A stretch of DNA of 64,000 nt, taken from contig JASHNU010000025.1 of assembly GCA_030041475.1 (NCBI GenBank), positions 1 through 64,000 of the forward strand, written 5' to 3'. Every line of letters begins with the position of its first letter. The first letter of the stretch is position 1. Below, piece after piece: positions 51,886 through 60,482 of this stretch. Position numbers and translations under genes: made by a program. The notes beneath the pieces are model-generated. The model saw only the letters and a list, made by a program, of their open reading frames with translations, had not been told where the DNA came from and made no database searches. The DNA comes from Candidatus Sulfotelmatobacter sp. (lineage in GTDB: Bacteria; Acidobacteriota; Terriglobia; Terriglobales; Acidobacteriaceae).

Positions 51886-52323
51886 ATGAGTGAATCCAAC
51901 AAGGTTTTGATTCGACGGCTATTTGATGACTGTTTGAACGGGCATGACGCCGTCCTTTATCCGGAATTTTATGCCGACGTTGTTTATCACGCTCCTGCCG
52001 TCGGGGAACTCAGAAATGAACTTCACCGCCAATTTCTGGTCAGTGTCTTTACCGCGTTTCCGGATGGCCACTGGAATGTTGAAGATCAAATCGCGGAAGA
52101 CGACAAGGTCGTCACCCGCTGGACCTTCATCGGCACGCAGACTGGGACGTTCATGGGTCTAATCCCGTCGGGCAAGCAGTGGAGTGGTTTCGGCATATGC
52201 ATCGACCGGATCGTCGACGGAAAAATTGTGGAAGAGTGGGAGGAGTGGGACACACTCGGCTTGATGCAGCAACTTTCCGTGCTCGGCACCGAGGCAACTG
52301 TCTGGGACCTGGTTGCGCCATAG
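51886..52323 (+). CDS. SnoaL-like / ester cyclase domain protein
   Basis: 145 residues forming a single NTF2-like barrel of the SnoaL (ester cyclase) type: 'NKVLIRRLFDDCLNGHD', 'HRQFLVSVFTAFPDGHWNV', 'DDKVVTRWTFIGTQTGTFMG' and 'GICIDRIVDGKIVEEWEEWD'. AAGGAGAACCTT stands directly before the ATG. Probably transcribed with the lyase; a link to its product is possible but unsupported. Confidence 0.8.
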   Translation: MSESNKVLIRRLFDDCLNGHDAVLYPEFYADVVYHAPAVGELRNELHRQFLVSVFTAFPDGHWNVEDQIAEDDKVVTRWTFIGTQTGTFMGLIPSGKQWSGFGICIDRIVDGKIVEEWEEWDTLGLMQQLSVLGTEATVWDLVAP

Positions 52324-52376
52324 CCCTGGCACGCTACGGCCCCGGCTGCCTTAGGTCGAGTTCTTCCAGCGTATCC

Positions 52377-54038
52377 TCAGTGCACTGCGGCCTCCACCAG
52401 GCGTTTGGGCCCGGCTTCGAGGATGTGCTCGGGGCATTCCGCCATCATCAGCTTGAAATTCTCGATAAAGCGAGCTGCGAGCGCGTCGTATTTGCTGAAA
52501 TACTCCTCCCGGTTCGGCCAGGTGTTGGCCGGATCCAGAATGTCTGACGGCACACCTTCGCATTCCACCGGCACTTCGAATCCGAACACCGGATCTTTCT
52601 TGTATCGCACGTGCAGCAAAGAGCCGCTGAGTGCGGCGTTGAGCAACGCACGTGTGTGATGAATGCTGATGCGCTTGCCAATTCCAAACGGACCGCCGGT
52701 CCAGCCCGTATTCACCAGCCACACGTGAGCTCCATGCTTCTGGATCTTTTTCTTCAGGAGCTCTGCGTAAGCCAGCGGATGGTGCACCATGAATGGACCA
52801 CCAAAACAGGTGCTGAACGTAATTTCCGGCTCTACTCCGAGCCCAATCTCAGTGCCTGCGATCTTGCTGGTGTATCCGGAAATGAAATGGTAGATCGCCT
52901 GGTCTGGATTGAGCTTCGAAATCGGGGGCATGACGCCGGAAGCATCGCAAGTCAGGAAAATCACGTTCTTGGGATGGCCGGCGCGCTTCTCGGGCATGCA
53001 ATTGTCGATGTAGGAAAGCGGATACGCCGCGCGCGTGTTCTCGGTTACAGAATAATCGTTCAAGTCAAGGTGTCTTGAAACCGGATCGAAAGTTACGTTT
53101 TCCAGAACCGTTCCGAATCTGCGGGTGCAGGCGTAAATCTGTGGTTCGGCTTCCGGCGAAAGACGAATGACTTTTGCGTAGCAACCATCCTCGAAGTTAA
53201 ATACGCCGTTATCGCTCCAGCCATGTTCGTCGTCGCCGATGAGGCGGCGCCTGGGATCGGCAGAGAGCGTTGTCTTGCCCGTGCCCGAAAGCCCAAAGAA
53301 AATGGCAACGTCACCCTCCGTGCCCACATTGGCCGAGCAGTGCATCGAGAGAATGCCTTCAAGGGGCAGCAGAAAGTTCAGGACCGTGAAAATGGTCTTC
53401 TTGATCTCGCCCGCGTAGCTGGTGCCTCCAATGATGGCCAGGCGCTCGCGGAAGTTGATGATGATGAACGTTTCCGTGCGCGTGCCGTCGACCATGGGCG
53501 ATGCCTGGAAGGAGGGCACGGCAATCACCGTGAATTCGGGGATGTGGTGTTGGAGTGCGTCCTGATTGCGAGTTGTCAGGAACATGGTCCGCGCAAACAA
53601 GCTGTGCCAGGCCTTCTGCGTGATGATGCGCACGGGAAGGCTATGCTCGGGGTCCGCGCCCGCGAAGCAATCTTGTACGAATACATCGCGCCCTTGGAGG
53701 TAGCCCTGCAGCCGGGTCAACAACGCGCTGAAGCTTTCTCCAGTGAAGGGACGGTTGTACTGGCCCCACCAGACTTTCCCTTCAGTGGATTGTTCGCGCA
53801 CGACGAATTTGTCGGCCGCCGCCCGCGCCGTGTGTTTGCCGGTGTTGACCACCAGCGGTCCGAGATGTGACAGGCTGCCCTCCGAGCGGAAGATGCTCTC
53901 CTCGTAAAGGGCCGGCGTGGGCAGGTTCCAGTACACGCGCCGGAGGTTCACGAGTCCGTGATTCTGCAGACCATAGGCGCTGGCCAGTTTCCCGGCCTCT
54001 TTCACAGCAGGAGATTGGACATCAAGATAGATGTTCAT
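52377..54038 (-). CDS. pckA: Phosphoenolpyruvate carboxykinase (ATP)
   Basis: 553 residues. The phosphate-binding loop '[14 protein letters not shown]', '[20 protein letters not shown]'-like region ('NFEDGCYAK') and '[17 protein letters not shown]' are the signatures of the ATP-dependent enzyme. It converts oxaloacetate to phosphoenolpyruvate with ATP in gluconeogenesis. Length is close to the usual 530-550. The ATG at 54038 overlaps the stop of the upstream aminotransferase (ATGA), so the two are coupled. Confidence 0.93.
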   Translation of the reverse strand: [553 protein letters not shown]

Positions 54039-55252
54039 ACCCACTCCCTCACCAGCTTGCGGTCGCCAAGGTACAGTTCGTTCGGCGAGTTCGGGTCCAG
54101 TGCCCACTTGATGCGATCCAAGCCTTCCGTTATATCGCGGACCGTCCCGCAATAACTGAGCCGCAGGTGGCCTTCGAAGCCGAATTCCTTGCCCGGCACG
54201 GTCACTACGCGTACTTCGTCCAGCAGGAGTTTGGAGAGTTTTTGCGAATCCTTTATATAGGCGCTGAAATCCGGGAAGCAGTAGAACGTGCCGTCGGGTG
54301 CGTGGACCTTTACGCCGTCAAAGGCTTTGAGCCGGTCCATCATTACAGTTCGATTGTTCTCGAGCGTGAGCCGCAGGCTGTCGATGGCGGATTGCACTCC
54401 ATTGAGCGCACCAACGGCTGCCCACTGCGACGGCGCCGATGGCCCGGAGGTCTGCTGCGATTGGATCGTGGCCATCGCTGCAATCAGCTCTTCGTTGGCT
54501 ATCGCCCAGCCGATGCGGAAGCCGGTCATGGCGTACATTTTCGAAACGCCATTGATAACGATGAGCTTGGACTGCTCGAACGGCGCTTTCACGAAGTCGT
54601 AGCAGATGGGCGCGGTCTTGCCGTTGAACACCAGCCGGTTGTAAATGTCGTCCATGATCAGGTAGATGCTCTTCTTCTCGCAGAACTCCACCATCTCCTG
54701 TATAAAGTCCTTCGAGTACATGACTCCCGAGGGGTTGTTCGGACTGTTGATGATGATGGCCTTGGTGTAAGAGCTGACCACGTCCGCGATCTCCTTCACC
54801 GTCGGGCAAAAGCTGCCGTCTTCGGCGGTCACCGGAACCGGTACGCCTCCTGCGAGCTTCACCATCTCCGGATAACTCACCCAGTACGGCGCGGGGAAGA
54901 TCACTTCTTCCTTGGGATCGAGAATTGCATGCAAAAGCACCATCAGTGCCTGTTTTGCGCCACCGGATGCGATTAAGTTGTGCGCCGACACGACTTTCTT
55001 ATAGTGTTCTTCCGTGTAACGGATGATGGCTTTCTTGAGCGAGGGAATTCCGTCAGGTGGCGTGTACCGAATTTCTCCAGTGTTCAGCAGTGATGTGCAG
55101 TTAATTACTGCGTCTATGGGCACTTTGGTTTTCGGCTCCCCGCCCCCCAAATGAATGACCGGCTCTCCTTTCTCGCGAAGCAGAGCGGCGGTTTCGTTCA
55201 GCTTGAGAGTTACCGACTCTTTGATGGACCTGGCGAGCTGACTGAGGCTCAT
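54035..55252 (-). CDS. Class I PLP aminotransferase (aspartate-type)
   Basis: 405 residues of fold-type I aminotransferases. 'SGGAKQALMVLLHAIL' and 'NSPNNPSGVMYS' are family blocks; the PLP Lys lies in 'VINGVSKMYAMTGFRIGW' and the carboxylate-binding Arg in 'GHLRLSYCG'. Aspartate aminotransferase is the likely activity because its product oxaloacetate is the substrate of PckA, whose start overlaps this stop (ATGA). ATG at 55252 is chosen because AAGGTGA stands before it; a GTG at 55261 is close. Confidence 0.85.
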   Translation of the reverse strand: MSLSQLARSIKESVTLKLNETAALLREKGEPVIHLGGGEPKTKVPIDAVINCTSLLNTGEIRYTPPDGIPSLKKAIIRYTEEHYKKVVSAHNLIASGGAKQALMVLLHAILDPKEEVIFPAPYWVSYPEMVKLAGGVPVPVTAEDGSFCPTVKEIADVVSSYTKAIIINSPNNPSGVMYSKDFIQEMVEFCEKKSIYLIMDDIYNRLVFNGKTAPICYDFVKAPFEQSKLIVINGVSKMYAMTGFRIGWAIANEELIAAMATIQSQQTSGPSAPSQWAAVGALNGVQSAIDSLRLTLENNRTVMMDRLKAFDGVKVHAPDGTFYCFPDFSAYIKDSQKLSKLLLDEVRVVTVPGKEFGFEGHLRLSYCGTVRDITEGLDRIKWALDPNSPNELYLGDRKLVREWV

Positions 55253-55613
55253 GATGTTCACCTTCTCATTTCTGCAGACTGGGACTTGGCGACTCCAGTG
55301 GCATTCCCCTGTAGTTCGCCAATGACCTATACCGGTCAGACCTGCCCGATTGGCGATAGCGAGTTTGTCCGTATAAAGACCGAACTACTCAGCTTATCCG
55401 AGGCAGAAGCCCCCGCAGTGATTGGAATCACGCTCTAGGGCAGGAGTTATTGGCGCGGGCCGTTTATGGTTCCTCAGCACTGTGCGGAGCATCACAGACC
55501 GAAAATATTTCTAGGGCTAGTTTTAAGCTGTCAGTAACTGTCGCGGGCACACCAGTTCCCACGCCGCGCGAGATCTTGCCGCCCAATGGCGCCCGCGACG
55601 AGAAGGAGGCCTT
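55253..55613. other. Divergent intergenic region, 361 bp
   Basis: No gene is supported. Promoters of the aminotransferase and Cache-domain genes should be here. A 38-residue frame from 55323 ('MTYTGQTCPIGDSEF') has no ribosome-binding site. Confidence 0.5.
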
Positions 55614-56741
55614 ATGCCTCTCGAGACTCTCGAATTCCATACATCCCTTCAGAAGTTGCTCATCGGGCTTATTTTGATTCTTGTTCCGGTCACGGTCTTC
55701 GGCTTCTATGTGGCCTTGCAAGGAGACGGTCACATACGGCAGTTGAACGGGGAGCACCTACGCTCGCTCACCCTGACCGCTGCGGAATCTGCGTCTGATT
55801 ACGTCGCCGAACGTGTGCGCGATGTTAGTGTGATCGCGAACACGCCCAGCCCCGTGCAAGCAGTGACTTTGGCGAACCGTCAATACGAACATCTGTCGGA
55901 AGAGGCGATTCGCGCCAAGATCAATGCTATCAACCAAACCTGGGAAAGTTCAGAGACCGACAAGTTGTCCGGCCAGATCCTGACCTCAGACTTGGCAGGG
56001 CAGTTACGGCGTCTGCGAGAACTCAATCCCACATTACTAAAAGTCACGGTTTTCGACGTCACAGGATCGACCGTTGCCGCCACGAATCGCCCTGTCCACT
56101 ACTCGCAGACCGATCTGCAGTCCTGGCAGGCACTCTCCTCGGATGGGGTGGGGGCAATTCAGGTGTCGGACCTGCGTTACGACGAGTTGAACCGGCTTTA
56201 CTACATCAGTATCAGCTACCCCATTCTGCAAGAGGGAACCGGGCGATTCATCGGGGCAGTTACGGCCACGGTGGACATGTCGCCGCTGTTTGCCCAACTC
56301 AACCGGCGCCAGATCGGCCGCACAGGCCGGTTGTTCATCGTGCGCGACGATGGAACCGTCATCGAGGCGCCGGGCGTCAGCCCCTCGATGAAGATGAAGT
56401 CAGAGGAATACGCGGCGATCCGGGACGCTCTCGGCAGCTTGCGAGGCCGACAAACGGGGTACTTCTACACGTCGCTGTCGAATCGCGAGTCTTACGTGAT
56501 CGCTTTTGCCGATACGGGGTTGAGGGACGCTTACGCGAATCTGCCCTGGATTGTACTTGCCAGTCAGCAAACCAAAGAGATCACGGGACCGATCCGCAGC
56601 ACGGTCGCTTTTGCACTGATCGTGATGATCCTCGCTCTGTTGGTCTTGACCCTGCTTGCTGTTTACGTATTTCTGCATCGGAAGCAGGAACTGGAGGACA
56701 TCGAAACACCGGACGACGGACCGCGCGCTGTTGCGGCCTGA
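55614..56741 (+). CDS. Membrane-anchored Cache-domain sensor
   Basis: 375 residues. A membrane helix at about 14-34, then an extracytoplasmic dCache-type domain (about 40-325: 'YYISISYPILQEGTGRFIGA', 'GRLFIVRDDGTVIEAPG', 'YVIAFADTG'), then a second membrane helix (about 330-352) and a short acidic tail with no output domain. It should sense a small molecule, but signals only through a partner protein. GAAGGAGG stands before the ATG. It leads the forward run to the ferredoxin-methyltransferase gene. Confidence 0.8.
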   Translation: MPLETLEFHTSLQKLLIGLILILVPVTVFGFYVALQGDGHIRQLNGEHLRSLTLTAAESASDYVAERVRDVSVIANTPSPVQAVTLANRQYEHLSEEAIRAKINAINQTWESSETDKLSGQILTSDLAGQLRRLRELNPTLLKVTVFDVTGSTVAATNRPVHYSQTDLQSWQALSSDGVGAIQVSDLRYDELNRLYYISISYPILQEGTGRFIGAVTATVDMSPLFAQLNRRQIGRTGRLFIVRDDGTVIEAPGVSPSMKMKSEEYAAIRDALGSLRGRQTGYFYTSLSNRESYVIAFADTGLRDAYANLPWIVLASQQTKEITGPIRSTVAFALIVMILALLVLTLLAVYVFLHRKQELEDIETPDDGPRAVAA

Positions 56742-56808
56742 GGCAGAGGCGGAATCAGGTAGTGGTCAGATTGACGAGCACATATATCTTTCACAGCCGG
56801 AGAGCGCC

Positions 56809-57390
56809 ATGGTGACTGCATCGGAAATGGCTGAGGGAATGGTTGTCCGGGTTGAGGGACAGGTCTACCGGGTCCTGCAGATCGAGGCGAAGGCCGCGGC
56901 TGCGAAGCTCGGTGGCGTAGTCAAAGCTGAGCTAAGCAACGTGAAGACCGGTCGACTCTGGGAAGCGCGCTTCCGGCCGCAAGAGCGCCTGGAAGACCTG
57001 CAGGTCGAACGGTGGAACATGGAATTTCTGTTTCGCGAAGCCGGCGCCTGCACATTTATGGATCCCAACTCGTTCGAACAGGTCGAAGTGGGTGACGAAA
57101 TTCTCGGACCCGCGGTGAACTTTCTGCAATCGGGCGCCATGGTGCCTCTTGACTTTTTTGAAGGCAAACCCATTACTGCCCATTTGCCAGACATCGTGGA
57201 AGCTCGCGTCGTGGATACCGCGCCACCCTCTCATTCCCAACAGGACAGCGCCTGGAAAGAGGCGAAGCTCGAAAACAATGTTTCCATTCGCGTCCCGCTG
57301 TTCATCGCGACCGGCGCATGGGTGCGCGTGGATCTACGCACGGGCCGTTATCTGGAACGCGTACACAGTGATCGCAAACGGATTGCCTGA
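56809..57390 (+). CDS. EF-P-like protein
   Basis: 193 residues with the elongation factor P three-domain layout: KOW-like N-terminus ('MVVRVEGQVYRVLQIEAKA'), OB-fold with 'FLFREAGACTFMDPNSFEQV' and C-terminal 'VSIRVPLFIATGAWVRVDLR'. True EF-P rescues ribosomes at poly-proline stretches and needs a modified Lys at the tip of its first domain. Here the loop reads 'EAKAAAAKLGG', unusual for EF-P, though a Lys is present. It is probably a paralogue. ATG at 56809 has CCGGAGAG before it. It is 17 bp before the adenosine-kinase-family gene. Confidence 0.8.
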   Translation: MVTASEMAEGMVVRVEGQVYRVLQIEAKAAAAKLGGVVKAELSNVKTGRLWEARFRPQERLEDLQVERWNMEFLFREAGACTFMDPNSFEQVEVGDEILGPAVNFLQSGAMVPLDFFEGKPITAHLPDIVEARVVDTAPPSHSQQDSAWKEAKLENNVSIRVPLFIATGAWVRVDLRTGRYLERVHSDRKRIA

Positions 57391-57407
57391 CAGAGCGGAG
57401 GCCAAAC

Positions 57408-57893
57408 ATGTTGGAGATCAAGGCCGTGCCCATGGAGTTTCCCGCCGATGCCAACATCATCGTTGGGCAGTCTCACTTCATCAAGACTGTGGAAGACCTT
57501 TACGAAGCCATGAGCACGACTGCTCCTCAGGCCAAGTTCGGCCTGGCTTTTAACGAAAGTTCGGGCGCGTGCCTGACTCGAGCGGAGGGAAATGACCAGG
57601 CGCTGCGCGATTGCGCGGTGCGCAATGCTCAGGCCTTGGCCGCAGGACATACGTTTGTGCTCGTGATGCAGAACGCCTATCCGATTAACGTGTTGCCCGT
57701 GATTCGCAATGTCCCTGAGGTGTGCTCGATCTTCTGCGCCACTGCCAACCCGATACAGGTGATTGTTGCCCAGAGCGAACAGGGACGCGGGGTCTTGGGT
57801 GTGATTGACGGAAGTTCGCCGAAGGGAGTCGAGGCGGACTCCGATATTGCGTGGCGGCATGACCTGCTGCGCAAGATTGGGTACAAGCGATAA
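57408..57893 (+). CDS. Adenosine-specific kinase family protein
   Basis: 161 residues of PF04008 (DUF355). 'NIIVGQSHFIKTVEDLYEAM', 'FGLAFNESSGACLTR' and 'GHTFVLVMQNAYPINVL' are typical. Archaeal members are annotated as adenosine-specific kinases, but the chemistry is poorly studied. It is probably cytoplasmic. It is 17 bp after the EF-P-like gene and so likely co-expressed. Confidence 0.85.
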   Translation: MLEIKAVPMEFPADANIIVGQSHFIKTVEDLYEAMSTTAPQAKFGLAFNESSGACLTRAEGNDQALRDCAVRNAQALAAGHTFVLVMQNAYPINVLPVIRNVPEVCSIFCATANPIQVIVAQSEQGRGVLGVIDGSSPKGVEADSDIAWRHDLLRKIGYKR

Positions 57894-58242
57894 GGCTGAC
57901 ATCACCTCCAACGAGTAGCCCGCAAATCGAAAGGCAAGTGAGTCAGGCAGTGCGCACCAGAAAAACCACTGCCGCCGGGAACGAAAGGAGGAGTCGTGCA
58001 GAGACACTTTTCAAATCGGGGGGAAGCTCTGTCAGAGGTAACGGCTGCCAGAGTATTGGCTCGCCGAAGACAGACGGCAAAGTCATCTTTCACGAAACAA
58101 GACGTTCGAAGGAATACGCCCGCAGAATGGTTCGCCCGGCCGGAGGAAACAACTCATCGCCCTGGAACGAAGCTGCCGCATCGGGAGGGAAATGATTTCT
58201 TGTTGCTTTGACCCGTTCCCGGATTGAAGAAGGAGGTTCACT
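57894..58242. other. Intergenic, 349 bp
   Basis: No recognisable family. A weak small gene is possible at 57996-58211. A strong AAGAAGGAGG site at the right end belongs to the gene at 58243. Confidence 0.5.
57996..58211 (+). CDS. Possible small basic protein (GTG start)
   Basis: 71 residues from a GTG with AAAGGAGGAGTC directly before it, an excellent site. The product is basic, polar and unrecognised ('HFSNRGEALSEVTAARVLAR'). The composition is not clearly protein-like, so the call rests on the ribosome-binding site alone. Confidence 0.3.
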   Translation: MQRHFSNRGEALSEVTAARVLARRRQTAKSSFTKQDVRRNTPAEWFARPEETTHRPGTKLPHREGNDFLLL

Positions 58243-58659
58243 ATGAGCGCTGCTGCTCTTACAACCGAAACGTACGAATCAGTCGCTGTACTCGAGCGCT
58301 ATCAAAATTCCTATCGCACTGCGGAAAAAGAAATTGCTTTCGGTGAATCCATATGGTTCGCCGGCATCGTCGTGGGAGGTGTGATTCTCGTCGCGTCTCT
58401 GGTCGAATTCTTACTGAATCCGGCAGAACACCACGGTTTTCCCGTGGTGTTTGCTTCGTTTCTTGCCTGCGCGGTCTTGTTTGTCCTGGTTTCGCAGATT
58501 CTTGGTACAGCAATTCGCTGCCAGGGGCAACTGCTGAGGGCTGTTGTCGATTCCGACGTTAATTCGTCGCCATTCCTCAGTAACGCGCAGCGGGCAAAGG
58601 CGATGAAGTTGAGGAGACCGCTGACGATGCCAGAGCGCATGCGAGTGAGGGCCGCATAA
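58243..58659 (+). CDS. Small two-helix membrane protein
   Basis: 138 residues. Two hydrophobic helices (about 38-59 'WFAGIVVGGVILVASLVEFL', and 67-90 'PVVFASFLACAVLFVLVSQI') lie between a soluble N-terminus and a basic C-terminus. AAGGAGG stands before the ATG. The C-terminal half recalls acidobacterial proteins of unknown role; no family is named. Confidence 0.65.
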   Translation: MSAAALTTETYESVAVLERYQNSYRTAEKEIAFGESIWFAGIVVGGVILVASLVEFLLNPAEHHGFPVVFASFLACAVLFVLVSQILGTAIRCQGQLLRAVVDSDVNSSPFLSNAQRAKAMKLRRPLTMPERMRVRAA

Positions 58660-58741
58660 GCTCTGCGTTGCTGAACACGGTCTCACGACCGCATCACGCG
58701 CAGCAACCTTTTACTGAAGTGGTGGTCCGGAGCAAAAGCAA

Positions 58742-60097
58742 ATGGAGCCGTTTCGTCAGCATATCTTCGTCTGTACGCAGGGAAAAGCGGAGGGAGTAAC
58801 GTGTTGCCCAGGCAACGGATCGTTGCGAGTCTTGCAGGCCTTGGAACAAGAATTAACCGCACAAGGACTGGACGATGAAGTTCAGGTCACCACCTGCGGC
58901 TGCCTCGGCTTATGCGATGACGGACCTGTTCTGATCACCTACCCGGAAGGCGTCTGGTATCACAAAGTACGGGAAGAAGACGTTCCAGAGGTCGTCAATT
59001 CTCATTTGCGCTTGGGCAAAATAGTGTCGCGAATCGCCTCGAACGACCTGTCGGCAATGAACGCACAAGCCAAGGATCATCGGGACCGCTATCGGGCGAT
59101 GGTTCGAGCCAGAGATGAAGCGGGCACTCTTCCTGACGATCTCAATGAAATGATTCGAGGCTTCATGCCCAGCCGGGCAGTACTCACAGCGCTCGAACTG
59201 GATGTATTCACCGCCGTCGGCGCCGGAGCCACTGCCGAGACGGTCGCCGACCAGATTCAGTGCGATTCCCGGGCCACCGAGATGCTTCTGAATGCGCTGG
59301 CCAGCCTGAAACTGCTCGACAAGAAAGATGGGATGTTCTTTTGCACTCCAGTGAGTGCTCGTTTCTTCGCAGACGGCACTCGCGACAATGCGCGTCCGGC
59401 TCTGATGCACACCGCTAACCTCTGGCATCGATGGTCGACACTGACGGAGTGCGTGCAGGCGGGTACCTCGGTCAAGAAAGATGGCCGCGACCAGAACTCA
59501 GTGACAGCGTTCATCGCTGCGATGGACCGCAACGCGAGGGAGCGCGCTGCGGCAGTGGTGAACGCCGTCGGTGTTGCGGGAGTCAGGCGCATGCTGGACT
59601 TGGGCGGCGGATCAGGAGCATACTCCATCGCTTTTGCGCGAGCGCTGCCCGAGCTGCAGTCCGAAATACTGGACCAGGGCGATGTCGTTGCTCTGGCCCA
59701 GAAATTTATTCGCAACGCCGGGCTTAGTGACCGCGTCACGGCGCGAATCGGGGACATGCGGCAAGATCCACTAGGTGAGAACTATGACCTGATTCTGCTG
59801 TCAGCCATCTGCCACATGTTCTCTCCCGACGAGAACCGCAAATTGCTCCGCCGCGTTTACAATGCCCTCGCTCCCAAGGGTCGGGTTGTGGCACAGGATT
59901 TCATTCTTGAGCCAAGCAAGACAGCCCCGCGCTTTGCTGCCCTGTTCTCGTTAAACATGCTGGTCGGAACACTCGCCGGAAGCAGCTATAGCGAGCCGGA
60001 ATTCACAGGCTGGTTGCAAGGCGCAGGCTTCTCGGATGTGCGCCGGCTGCGTGTGCCCGGACCAGCCGGATTGATGGTCGGAGTCCGAGCCGAGTAG
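58742..60097 (+). CDS. [2Fe-2S] ferredoxin-methyltransferase fusion
   Basis: 451 residues. Residues 1-95 form a thioredoxin-like [2Fe-2S] ferredoxin with Cys11, Cys22, Cys54 and Cys58 ('CLGLC'), the same spacing as the Aquifex ferredoxin. A linker (about 96-135) leads to an O-methyltransferase dimerisation domain ('MPSRAVLTALELDVFTAV') and a class I SAM-dependent methyltransferase with 'MLDLGGGSGAYSIAFA' and 'YDLILLSAICHMFSPDE'. The [2Fe-2S] cluster may sense redox state or carry electrons to the substrate site. The substrate is unknown. This fusion is rare in my reading. It is followed by the tRNA gene. Confidence 0.82.
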   Translation: MEPFRQHIFVCTQGKAEGVTCCPGNGSLRVLQALEQELTAQGLDDEVQVTTCGCLGLCDDGPVLITYPEGVWYHKVREEDVPEVVNSHLRLGKIVSRIASNDLSAMNAQAKDHRDRYRAMVRARDEAGTLPDDLNEMIRGFMPSRAVLTALELDVFTAVGAGATAETVADQIQCDSRATEMLLNALASLKLLDKKDGMFFCTPVSARFFADGTRDNARPALMHTANLWHRWSTLTECVQAGTSVKKDGRDQNSVTAFIAAMDRNARERAAAVVNAVGVAGVRRMLDLGGGSGAYSIAFARALPELQSEILDQGDVVALAQKFIRNAGLSDRVTARIGDMRQDPLGENYDLILLSAICHMFSPDENRKLLRRVYNALAPKGRVVAQDFILEPSKTAPRFAALFSLNMLVGTLAGSSYSEPEFTGWLQGAGFSDVRRLRVPGPAGLMVGVRAE

Positions 60098-60302
60098 TAC
60101 GATCGTCCATCATCGCAAGTTGTGCGAGCCCGCCTCGGGTTTCTCCGTCGCGTGTTGGCGCTACAGCATCCTGATCTCTGTTCGAACACCCTCGGGCTCA
60201 GCGTGAGTGGTGGCAAGCACGCAAGCGAACCGATCTTTGCTAGTATGAATAGAAGGTCACTAGCGGTCGTTCAGAGTTGGGCAACTGAAGTCACTGCAGA
60301 AT

Positions 60303-60378
60303 GGGCGCGTAGCTCAGGTGGTAGAGCAATGCCCTTTTAAGGCATGGGTCGCAGGTTCGAATCCTGCCGCGCTCACCA
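60303..60378 (+). tRNA. tRNA-Lys (UUU), CCA encoded
   Basis: A complete cloverleaf: 7-bp acceptor GGGCGCG/CGCGCTC, D-arm 'GCTCAGGTGGTAGAGC', anticodon stem ATGCC/GGCAT with loop CTTTTAA (anticodon TTT at 60336-60338), T-arm with 'GGTTCGAATCC', discriminator A and an encoded CCA at 60376-60378. Confidence 0.97.
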
Positions 60379-60482
60379 ATTTTGTCAATCACTTGGCCAA
60401 CTCAGCCCCTGGCGCACCATCCACAGTGCTAGCGTTGGTGAGAGAAGTCGGCGGTTCAGGAGGCGGATGCTGTCTTAGTTTT

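Noticed and set aside
55323-55439. A 38-residue frame 'MTYTGQTCPIGDSEF...' before the Cache gene
   Set aside because: No ribosome-binding site and no family; too weak to call.
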